Shown piece after piece: positions 56,697 to 64,000 of a stretch of 64,000 nucleotides of DNA. The number at the start of each line of letters is the position of its first letter. Position 1 is the first letter of the stretch. The notes beneath the pieces were generated by a model. That model saw only the letters and a list, made by a program, of their open reading frames with translations, had not been told where the DNA came from and searched no databases. Made by a program: the position numbers and the translations under genes. Origin of the DNA: Chryseobacterium sp. Bi04 (GTDB taxonomy: Bacteria > Bacteroidota > Bacteroidia > Flavobacteriales > Weeksellaceae); the NCBI RefSeq assembly GCF_918698085.1, contig NZ_CAKKLP010000004.1:186001-250000 (forward strand). The letters are read 5' to 3'.

Positions 56697-58103
56697 ATGA
56701 AAAAGCAATTTACCTATATAGCAGCAGCGTTTTTATTTGCAGGAATGCTTTCTGCACAAAAAATTGATATCAATGCAATGCCAAAACCAGGGCCTACCCC
56801 TGCCATCAACATTGCCCAACCCAAAACCTTCCAGCTAAGCAACGGGCTTACCGTAATGGTGGTTGAAAACAACAAACTGCCAAGAGTAAATACTATGCTT
56901 TCCATTGATGTACCTCCCTACTTTGAAGGAAATGTAACAGGGGTAAGTCAAATTATGGCAAAACAGTTCAAAAACGGAACAGCCAGCATAGGTAAAGGCG
57001 AATTTAATAAAAGAATTGATTTCCTAGGAGCAAATGTTAATTTTAGTTCAAAGGGAGCCACTTCCAACTCGCTTTCAAAATATTTCCCGGAAGTATTGGG
57101 ACTTATGGCCGATGCAATTGTTAATCCAAGGTTTTCTGCTAAAGAGATTCAAAACTTCAAAGAGGGTACTATTCAACTTTTAAGGGCAAATGAGAAGAAT
57201 GCTTCTTTCATCGTTGAAAGATTATCTAATGCATTGATGTATGGAAAAAATACATCAAGAGGTCAGTTTGAAACGGTAGAATCTATCAACAAAATCCAGC
57301 TGGCAGATGTACAAAATATTTATAACAAATATTACACTCCGGATAATGCGTATTTAGTGATTGTAGGAGATGTAAAATTTGATCAGGTGAAACCTTTGAT
57401 TGAAAAGGCTTTTGAAAACTGGGAAAAATCTAATACTCAATTTGCAGCCTTAGAACCGGCTTCAAATGTTTCCAAAACAGAAGTGAATGTAGTGGATGTT
57501 CCCACCGCAGTACAGTCGGTGTTATCAGTACTCAATTTGAATACCATTACAATGAAGGATACTAATTACTTCCCGGCTACCATAGCCAACAATATTTTGG
57601 GAGGCGGGCCTGAAGCTAGGCTTTTCATGAACCTTAGAGAGAAAAACGGGTTTACTTACGATGTCGTTTCAATATTACAAACGACTAAATATTCTCCAAT
57701 ATTTTACGCTGAAACCAGCGTAAGAAATGAGGTGACGGATAAAGCCGTAAAAGAATTAATGAATGAGCTCAATGCCATTTCTACCGTAAAGCCTGAGGAA
57801 CTGGAAAATGCCAAAGCAAAATTGAAAGGCTCATTCATCTTGTCTCTGGAAAAACCTGAGACAATAGCAAGATTTGCCGTAAACCAAAAAGTTCAGAACC
57901 TTCCTTCAGATTTTTATACTAATTATTTAAAATCTATTGACAAAGTAACCGTTGCAGATGTTTCCAATGCTGTGAAAACAACGATTCTTCCCAACCAAAG
58001 CAGAATTTTCATCGCCGGTAAAGCATCGGATATTTCTGAAGGGCTGGAAAAATTAGGCTATCCGGTAAAATATTTCGATAAAGAGGCTAATCTAATAAAA
58101 TAG
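56697..58103 (+). CDS. M16B protease, non-catalytic partner subunit
   Basis: 468 residues. Signal peptide KQFTYIAAAFLFAGMLSAQ. M16 fold halves about 30-240 and 250-468 (QLSNGLTVMVVENNKLPRVN; LGGGPEARLFMNLREKNGFT, YDV). Where the catalytic subunit has HxxEH this protein reads MAKQFKNGTA, so it lacks the zinc site, as expected for the partner. The second half keeps the R/Y substrate-binding motif (R...GFTYDV). Residues 8-157 of this gene were copied into the lipoprotein gene at 52786. Confidence 0.9.
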   Translation: MKKQFTYIAAAFLFAGMLSAQKIDINAMPKPGPTPAINIAQPKTFQLSNGLTVMVVENNKLPRVNTMLSIDVPPYFEGNVTGVSQIMAKQFKNGTASIGKGEFNKRIDFLGANVNFSSKGATSNSLSKYFPEVLGLMADAIVNPRFSAKEIQNFKEGTIQLLRANEKNASFIVERLSNALMYGKNTSRGQFETVESINKIQLADVQNIYNKYYTPDNAYLVIVGDVKFDQVKPLIEKAFENWEKSNTQFAALEPASNVSKTEVNVVDVPTAVQSVLSVLNLNTITMKDTNYFPATIANNILGGGPEARLFMNLREKNGFTYDVVSILQTTKYSPIFYAETSVRNEVTDKAVKELMNELNAISTVKPEELENAKAKLKGSFILSLEKPETIARFAVNQKVQNLPSDFYTNYLKSIDKVTVADVSNAVKTTILPNQSRIFIAGKASDISEGLEKLGYPVKYFDKEANLIK

Positions 58104-58219
58104 GAAAAATAATCTGTTATAAAGTATGATAATTTTTTAAGCAAAATATCTTTAAATAACTAATGTCAATTAAATTAAGACAAACAATCTCTAAGTAGAT
58201 TTTTTTCATTTTTTTGTTT

Positions 58220-58274
58220 AACCAGGCAAACGATGTAAATACTAATGATTTCAAATCTAAAACGTTGCCTGGTT
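58220..58274 (+). terminator. Hairpin after the M16 operon
   Basis: Arms AACCAGGCAA (58220-58229) and TTGCCTGGTT (58265-58274) with a long loop, followed by TTAAAA only; 117 bp past the stop. Termination is likely but the T-tail is weak. Confidence 0.5.
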
Positions 58275-58442
58275 TTAAAAATATTAACTTGATACTAGAA
58301 TAAGATATGAATAGTAATAATAAAATTAAACTTATAAAATCTTGATATCTGATATTCGATGATTATTAGTTTAAACGACATTAAAATTAAATTTAGTACC
58401 TCATAATATTAATAATATAATCAATTGATATTAAATAAGAAA

Positions 58443-59897
58443 ATGAAAAAAATATTTATTATTATTGTATTGATGAATTATACTTTAGGAATCGCCCAAT
58501 ACTCAGTATCGGAAATTTCTAAAGATGGATATCTCAAAGATTTTGATATAGCTATTGACATAATTCAGAAACAACATCCCAATCCCTATCGGTTTAATGA
58601 CCAAGAAACCTTTAAGAAAAAGGTAGATTCCCTTCGGAAAGAAATAGAAAAAAAACCAACTTTTATTAATTTTTATGCCAATATTCCAAATAAAATTTTG
58701 GGAGATGGACATGTTACTTTTATTCCTGATTCTAATTATCAAGAAAGTTTCTTAAATTCTTTCTCATTATTTCCCATTGCAACTTATATACATAACGGAA
58801 ATGTGTTTGTTAATGGCGAGAATAAATACAATATTGAAATCGGTAGCCAACTTCTTGAAATTAATAACTACAGTGTTAATTATATACTGGATAAAGGCGG
58901 TAAAAAAGCAGATGGGAATATAAAGGTTGAGAACATAAATTTTAGCTTAATTGCTTCATTGCGATGTAGCAACGATACAGGCCTTTATACTATAAAGTAC
59001 AAAACTTTAAAAGGTGAACAAAAAGTTGCCAAGCTTAGTGGGATTACATATAGTAAATTTTATTATGAAGATAACCATTCTATATTGCCAATGGATTTGA
59101 TTTCCACGGCCTATGGTGTGTATGGATATAGAGTTAATTCTGATACTTATTATCTATCTATTAAATCATTTAACTATGATGAAAGTACTTTTTATGAAAG
59201 ACTCTCTAAATATTTTCAAGAGATAAGAAGTATTAAATCTAAAAACCTAATTATAGATATACGAGATAACGATGGCGGCTCCTTAAGTAATATTCCCTTA
59301 CTTTATTCTTTTATTACTAAACACCCACAAATTAATACCTCGTATAAATACGGTACTAAAGTTATTGACATCCTTTATCAAGATTATTTAATTGATCTAC
59401 AAACAAATAGATACTTTTCTGATAAGGATATTATTGATCAGAATAACTTTATGAGACAACGATTCGAAAAAGATGATAAAGCTGATTATTATTTCGGTAA
59501 TGCAAGACTAGATGATACCTATATAAAAAACTATCCAAGAGACAATCTGTTTTTTGACGGAAAAGTAGTCTTGATTATTAATAATGGGACTTTTTCAGCA
59601 GCGGCTTATTTTGCTTCACTATTCAGCAGGGAAAAGAGGGGGGATCTTGTAGGAAAAGAAACTGGTTCCTGTAGTAATTTTACAACAGCAGCTTGGTTTA
59701 TTAACTATAAATTACCAAATACAAAGAGTATTTTATCAATCCCGCGATCTGAAATATTTTTTAATGAAAATGCTACAATGGCTTCTGATTGTAGGGGTGT
59801 ATTTCCAACTCATACAATTGAGACTAAATATTTTATAAAAGCATTAACCGAAAAAAAAGATCCAGAGTTAGAGTATTCATTATCATTACTTAAGTAA
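58443..59897 (+). CDS. S41-family peptidase, secreted
   Basis: 484 residues from the ATG at 58443, where the signal MKKIFIIIVLMNYTLGIAQ begins. The helical N-terminal part (about 25-120, DIAIDIIQKQHPNPYRFND) is typical of Bacteroidota S41 proteins. In the catalytic half, NLIIDIRDNDGGSLSNIPLL (about 276) and LIINNGTFSAAAYFASLF carry the likely nucleophile Ser in T-F-S-A-A; GDLVGKETGSCSNFTTA and GVFPTHTIE follow. It is unlike the S41 lipoprotein at 24800: no lipobox and a different nucleophile motif. It stands alone; substrate unknown. Confidence 0.85.
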   Translation: MKKIFIIIVLMNYTLGIAQYSVSEISKDGYLKDFDIAIDIIQKQHPNPYRFNDQETFKKKVDSLRKEIEKKPTFINFYANIPNKILGDGHVTFIPDSNYQESFLNSFSLFPIATYIHNGNVFVNGENKYNIEIGSQLLEINNYSVNYILDKGGKKADGNIKVENINFSLIASLRCSNDTGLYTIKYKTLKGEQKVAKLSGITYSKFYYEDNHSILPMDLISTAYGVYGYRVNSDTYYLSIKSFNYDESTFYERLSKYFQEIRSIKSKNLIIDIRDNDGGSLSNIPLLYSFITKHPQINTSYKYGTKVIDILYQDYLIDLQTNRYFSDKDIIDQNNFMRQRFEKDDKADYYFGNARLDDTYIKNYPRDNLFFDGKVVLIINNGTFSAAAYFASLFSREKRGDLVGKETGSCSNFTTAAWFINYKLPNTKSILSIPRSEIFFNENATMASDCRGVFPTHTIETKYFIKALTEKKDPELEYSLSLLK

Positions 59898-60436
59898 TTA
59901 AAATTCGCTTTAGAGACGATTAGAAATATCAAAAAGTCATTTTACTTTTTAAAATTTAATGTTTACTTTAAAAGAATTAATAAGTGTTTGGACTACAAAA
60001 TGTTTATTTCAGAATTGTTAATGCTACGATGTCTGATTATCCATTTTTAAGTTCATCCTCAATCATCTTTTATTTAGGAAAAGATTTGGCAGATTTCTTT
60101 ATTATTACTTAATTAACTATTTTTTGCAAAACTTAACATGATTAGCTCCTCCGGGGATAAATTACAAGAGACCAAATTATTTTGTATTACCAAAATTCAG
60201 AAAATATCTTTATTAAGATAATGATCATTTCTACTTGCAATAATTGACAGCAATAAAAAACAGTATTAAGAGATCAATGATTACAAAATTCTGTCAGTGA
60301 CATTATATAAAAAATGAATTGAAAAGCATTAATCTACAGAAATATTGTAATATCCGAATGACATATGCAGAATATAAATACTAGCTCCCTGAAAAGAGTT
60401 AGTTTTAACAAGCCCTATTAAAATATTAACAAATTT
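59898..60436. other. Non-coding stretch
   Basis: 539 bp of AT-rich sequence; I see no gene, repeat or clear hairpin. Confidence 0.5.
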
Positions 60437-60889
60437 ATGATCTTAACAAATAAAGATTGGGTGATACTAAAAATGAAGATTTTGCAATTCCTATTTGCGT
60501 TTAATTGTGGTTTAGTATTAGTTGGATATACTTTAAAATCTTTCATACTGGTTAGCTTAAGATGGCCATGGGCCATACTGTTTTTCGTGATTAGTATATT
60601 AATACTTAGAAAAATAGTGAATCTTAGAATCTTTCAGTTCGAAAATAGTGGTTTAGTTTTTTCAATCAAATCCTATCATCCATTAAAAAAAGGAATCGTA
60701 TCCCCTCTGGTTGAATATCCGGTGGACTATTTACGGTCACTTAAAATCGAAAGATCTGTATTCGTTGATGTAATTGTAATCGATATTGATCTAAAGGAAA
60801 AAGAAACACCCTTCAGGATTAAAATCAAAGTATCCGACATAAGTGACAATGATTACCGACGGATGGTCAATTCCTTTTTACAGAAATAA
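60437..60889 (+). CDS. Small membrane protein of unknown function
   Basis: 150 residues. A later ATG at 60473 (MKILQFLFAFNCGLVLVGYT) is an equally plausible start. Two hydrophobic helices (about 15-31 and 40-57: LRWPWAILFFVISILIL) are followed by a soluble domain of alternating strands (IFQFENSGLVFSIKSYHPL, DYLRSLKIERSVFVDVIVID, PFRIKIKVSDISDNDYRRM). The layout resembles PH-like bacterial membrane proteins, but I cannot name a family. It is followed by the MscS remnant. Confidence 0.65.
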   Translation: MILTNKDWVILKMKILQFLFAFNCGLVLVGYTLKSFILVSLRWPWAILFFVISILILRKIVNLRIFQFENSGLVFSIKSYHPLKKGIVSPLVEYPVDYLRSLKIERSVFVDVIVIDIDLKEKETPFRIKIKVSDISDNDYRRMVNSFLQK

Positions 60890-60901
60890 CCATGTATTTT
60901 A

Positions 60902-61139
60902 TTTGAAGATGAGGAGGAGGATAATATTAACAAGAAACAATATTCGAGATTGCTGGTCAGCAGATTAATATTAATTATTGGAGGCTACGTTCTTGCTGTC
61001 TGGTATGCCATTTGATAAGGTTTGTATTATCATTGGTGCCCTTAGGGTCGGGATTGGACTAGGATTACAGAGAATTTTGGGTACTTTTATATCGGGGATT
61101 ATTCTTATATTTGATCGGGCTAAAGCAGAATCTTTTTAG
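60902..61139 (+). pseudogene. MscS mechanosensitive channel remnant
   Basis: Two frames together give SRLILIIGGYVLAV, then a -1/+1 shift near 60993-61000, then LSGMPFDKVCIIIGALRVGI followed by GLGLQRILGTFISGIILIFDRA and a stop. This is the MscS pore helix and the start of the beta domain (G-I-G-x-G-L-Q-x-I...F-I-S-G-I-I-L-x-F-D-R). Upstream membrane helices and the C-terminal domain are missing. Confidence 0.85.
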
Positions 61140-61557
61140 GCACTTTGAAAATAACAATATTAATGCTGCAGTTTAATCTATCGGAAAACTGAAACTGTAA
61201 AAAAAAATTATCAGACTTCTTTATAAATGAGTGAGAGAAAGATAGCATAGCTTTAATGAATTTACGATTTAGTGGTCAAATTTTTTGAAAAGTTTAAAAT
61301 TGCAAGAAAAAAAACATTTTACAGTTCCATGTTGTTATAATACATTCGCGGATTTATAGCTGACATTGGATACAGATATCTATACTATATTAAAATTTAT
61401 TAGTATATATATTCCTTTGGTATTAAATGGCTATTGTTGGTTTTTCATTAATTTCATAAATAAGTTTTTTCTGCAAAATGACCTTATAATTATTAAATAT
61501 AAGTAAATAAGTTTTTTGCCAATAGTGTATTTTAACTTAAGTGATTATTATTCTGTA
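61140..61557. other. Non-coding stretch
   Basis: 418 bp between the MscS remnant and the end of the minus-strand polymerase gene; nothing recognisable. Confidence 0.5.
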
Positions 61558-64000
61558 CTATTCAGTCATCTTATTGCGTGGCAATCCTATTTCATGTTCC
61601 TGAGGATAAGGTTTTCGCCATGTCATACTGATATCTTCATGCAGGTTACCCTGAGCTTCCAATGATTTTTCTTTATCCATTGAATATCTTGGATCCGGAA
61701 TGAAAGGCATTTTGGACATTTTATGAATGGTAACAGTAGGAAAATGGAAATCGACTTCTACTTCTACTGTTCCCAATAGAAGATAACAGCCACCACCCTG
61801 AAAAGGATATTCTTCGAGGCAGTTCGGAAAATGAGCCGTGTCAAAATATTCTCCTTCAGCATCGATCCAGGTTCCGAAATACATCGTTCCTTTTTTGGTG
61901 GGAACATGCTTTCTTGAAATGAGATAAGCGAGCATTTTAATTTGTTTTTTGTGAAACCCTATAAGATCTTTGGCCATTACACTACCTCTGTAGCGGGTTT
62001 GTAGCAAATCAAAAGGACTGAAAGAAACGGGAAAACCTAATATCTCTATTTCATCAAAAGCATCTTCAAATGGATTTCTAACTATGGAGGGAAGCTGATA
62101 ATCTTTCTGTGGCTCATCAAGTAATGTTGGATGTCTAAATGCAATTTTATTATTTCCCAGAAGAAATCTTGATTCAATCAGCAGTTCATGTTTCTGTTTT
62201 CCGGTAAAGCGGAATGCGCCGATAAAGATTAAAATTTGCAATGTTTCGATACCAATAGGAATTCTCCTAATAAAATTTTCCAGGGAAGTATAATCTCCAT
62301 TTTGAGCTTTTTCTTCAGGGATCAACCGTGCTAATCTCGTTTCCAATCTTTCAATATGCATCAATCCTAAATAAACATCCGAACCATACACCGTTGTCTG
62401 ATACTGGCTTAAATTAACACAGGGATTATGAATAGTGGCTCCCGACATTCTGGCTTCATGAATATAGACTTCAGTTCTATAGAATCCTCCGCCATTATTG
62501 ATCGCGGAAACCATAAATTCAATAGGATAGTAAACCTTGAGATATAAACTCTGATAACTTTCCACAGCATAGGAAGCAGAATGTGCTTTACAGAATGAAT
62601 AGCCTGCAAAAGATTCGATCTGCCGGTATACCTCCATGGATAATTGTTCAGGATGTCCCAGTTTTTTACAGGATTCAAAGAAGTTATCTTTTACTCTCTG
62701 TAAAGCGGATAAAGACCGGCCTTTACCACTCATGGCTCTTCTCAGCACATCACCGTCAGGGGCAGATAACCCACCGAAATGAAATGCAATTTTAATAACA
62801 TCCTCCTGATACACCATAATACCATAGGTTTCTCCTAATTCCTTTTCAAAAACCTCATGAAAGTATTCAAATTTTGTGGGATGGTTATGTCTGAAAATAT
62901 ATTCCCGCATCATTCCGCTTTGGGCAACTCCGGGCCGGATAATGGAAGAGGCAGCTACCAGCACTTTATAGTTGTCGCATTTCAGTCTTCGGAGTAATCC
63001 TCTCATGGCAGGAGATTCAATATAAAAACAGCCGATGGTTTTTCCGGAACTCAAAAATTCATTGCATCGGGCTTCGTCTTTTGAGAGGGAAGTGTCCCGG
63101 ATATCAATATCGATTCCTCTTTTTTCCTTAATCAGCTTTACAGTGTCATCTATAGTTCCTAATCCTCTTTGTGAGAGGATATCAAATTTTTCAAGACCAA
63201 TCTCTTCAGCAGTGTACATATCGAACTGTACAATCGGAAAACCTTTGGGAGGCATTTCCAATGCTGAATAATTGGTGATAGGTTCTTCTGAGATCAGAAT
63301 TCCACACGAGTGCATACTTCTCTGGTTAGGAAACTTTTCTAAAAGTTTTCCGTAGTAATGAACCTGTCTGGATACCGAATTATTATCATGTTCCTGAATC
63401 GGTTTTGTTGCTAGTGTATCCAGCTCATCTTTGGGAAGTCCGAAAACTTTTCCTATCTCCCGGAAAATAGAACGGTACTTAAATTCGACATTGGTTCCAC
63501 AGAAGGCAACATGGTCTTTACCATATTTATCAAAAATATATTCAAGGATGATATCCCTGGTCTGCCAGCTCCAGTCGATGTCAAAATCAGGAGGCGTTTT
63601 ACGGTTGAGGTTTAAAAACCTCTCAAAATAGAGATCCAGTTCCAGTGGGCATATATCAGTTATTCCGATGCAGTAGCTGACAATAGAATTGGCACCGCTG
63701 CCTCTTCCTATATGCATAAAACCCATGCGGTTGCTGTATTGGATAATATCCCAGGTGATGAGAAAGTAAGCACAGAAATTAAGCTGGTCAATAACCCCCA
63801 ATTCTTTATCCATTCTTGCTTTCGCCTGCAGATTATCTTCGGAGTATCTTTTAGAAAGTCCCTGATAGGCTAACTTTTTTAAAAGCTTAGAATCATTTTC
63901 TTTGCTGTCAGTGAAATGCTTTTTGTTTTTAGGCGTTGAAAAATCAAAATCAAAATGGCAGCTATTGACGATATACTTCGTGTTTTCAATAATTTGTGAC
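61558..64000 (-). CDS. DnaE-family DNA polymerase alpha subunit (5' end outside window)
   Basis: The frame is open from the window edge to the stop at 61558 (814 codons); an internal Met at 63813 is not the start because coding sequence continues upstream (YIVNSCHFDFDFSTPKNKKH; LLKKLAYQGLSKRYSEDNLQ). Polymerase landmarks: HIGRGSGANSIVSYCIGITD, then PPDFDIDWSWQTRD with two catalytic Asp, MHSCGILIS, GIMVYQEDVIKIAFHFGGLS, GYSFCKAHSASYAVESYQSL. The C-terminus ends soon after an OB-like part (KDLIGFHKKQIKMLAYLISR...). The total of about 1000 residues and short tail fit the accessory, SOS-type DnaE of Bacteroidota rather than the replicative one (about 1500); this is inference. Confidence 0.85.
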   Translation of the reverse strand, partial: SQIIENTKYIVNSCHFDFDFSTPKNKKHFTDSKENDSKLLKKLAYQGLSKRYSEDNLQAKARMDKELGVIDQLNFCAYFLITWDIIQYSNRMGFMHIGRGSGANSIVSYCIGITDICPLELDLYFERFLNLNRKTPPDFDIDWSWQTRDIILEYIFDKYGKDHVAFCGTNVEFKYRSIFREIGKVFGLPKDELDTLATKPIQEHDNNSVSRQVHYYGKLLEKFPNQRSMHSCGILISEEPITNYSALEMPPKGFPIVQFDMYTAEEIGLEKFDILSQRGLGTIDDTVKLIKEKRGIDIDIRDTSLSKDEARCNEFLSSGKTIGCFYIESPAMRGLLRRLKCDNYKVLVAASSIIRPGVAQSGMMREYIFRHNHPTKFEYFHEVFEKELGETYGIMVYQEDVIKIAFHFGGLSAPDGDVLRRAMSGKGRSLSALQRVKDNFFESCKKLGHPEQLSMEVYRQIESFAGYSFCKAHSASYAVESYQSLYLKVYYPIEFMVSAINNGGGFYRTEVYIHEARMSGATIHNPCVNLSQYQTTVYGSDVYLGLMHIERLETRLARLIPEEKAQNGDYTSLENFIRRIPIGIETLQILIFIGAFRFTGKQKHELLIESRFLLGNNKIAFRHPTLLDEPQKDYQLPSIVRNPFEDAFDEIEILGFPVSFSPFDLLQTRYRGSVMAKDLIGFHKKQIKMLAYLISRKHVPTKKGTMYFGTWIDAEGEYFDTAHFPNCLEEYPFQGGGCYLLLGTVEVEVDFHFPTVTIHKMSKMPFIPDPRYSMDKEKSLEAQGNLHEDISMTWRKPYPQEHEIGLPRNKMTE

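Overview
The window looks like a chromosomal segment of a Chryseobacterium/Elizabethkingia-type flavobacterium (Bacteroidota, Weeksellaceae). The grounds are very AT-rich DNA, a SusC/SusD pair, two secreted proteases with type IX (T9SS) C-terminal sorting domains, promoters of the Bacteroidota TAnnTTTG type, and near absence of Shine-Dalgarno sites. The genus is an inference; no rRNA or other marker gene is present.

Layout. 1-7 kb: the start of a TPR protein on the minus strand, a truncated surface protein, a membrane-bound LuxR-type regulator and a two-gene operon of large secreted proteins. 7-15 kb: a lone GT4 glycosyltransferase, two secreted proteins (one with an almost perfect 669-bp internal repeat), an Lrp/AsnC regulator and IS debris. 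16-26.5 kb: an ordered nutrient/protease block made of SusC, SusD, an M4 thermolysin-like protease with a T9SS tail, an outer-membrane barrel and an S41 peptidase lipoprotein. 27-29.2 kb: an IS481-family element nested inside an older decayed copy of itself. 29.2-32.4 kb: two divergent Rid-family proteins, a GlxA-type AraC regulator and a secreted DJ-1/PfpI protein. 32.4-36.2 kb: IS remnants, an HxlR regulator and a SnoaL-like lipoprotein. 36.6-42.5 kb: an S8 subtilase with a T9SS tail, then a DUF5777 / cytochrome c / YceI operon and a GT2 glycosyltransferase. 42.6-48.8 kb: an intact second IS481-type element, a pair of small helix-turn-helix proteins, a TPR-LuxR regulator and a second Lrp regulator. 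49.5-53.6 kb: tandem secreted paralogues, IS256 and IS3 remnants, and a chimeric lipoprotein carrying a copied piece of a downstream M16 gene. 55.3-61.2 kb: the two-subunit M16 protease operon, an S41 peptidase, a small membrane protein and an MscS pseudogene. 61.5-64 kb: most of a DnaE-family DNA polymerase on the minus strand.

The most striking observation is a repeated promoter design that runs across unrelated genes. Eight 57-bp sites, five on the plus strand and three on the minus strand, each contain two 6-bp direct repeats (GWGATA-N5-GTGATA), then exactly 32 bp, then a TAnnTTTG-like -7 box whose last three bases are always TTG. Seven of the eight also have a run of five or more T just after the repeats. 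Six sites point at a gene whose start is 44-250 bp away: an HxlR regulator, a TPR-LuxR regulator, an HTH pair, a secreted surface protein, a lipoprotein and the M16 operon. A seventh points at a possible 34-aa peptide, and an eighth lies 610 bp upstream of the glycosyltransferase. One further site upstream of the DUF5777 operon is a near match. This is most simply read as an undescribed regulon controlled by one activator, possibly one of the regulators encoded here.

The region is also a graveyard of insertion sequences (IS481, IS3 and IS256 families) and shows repeated recent duplication: internal gene repeats, tandem paralogues, nested IS copies and an in-frame gene-fragment insertion. It reads as a flexible surface-protein and regulator region between stable blocks.
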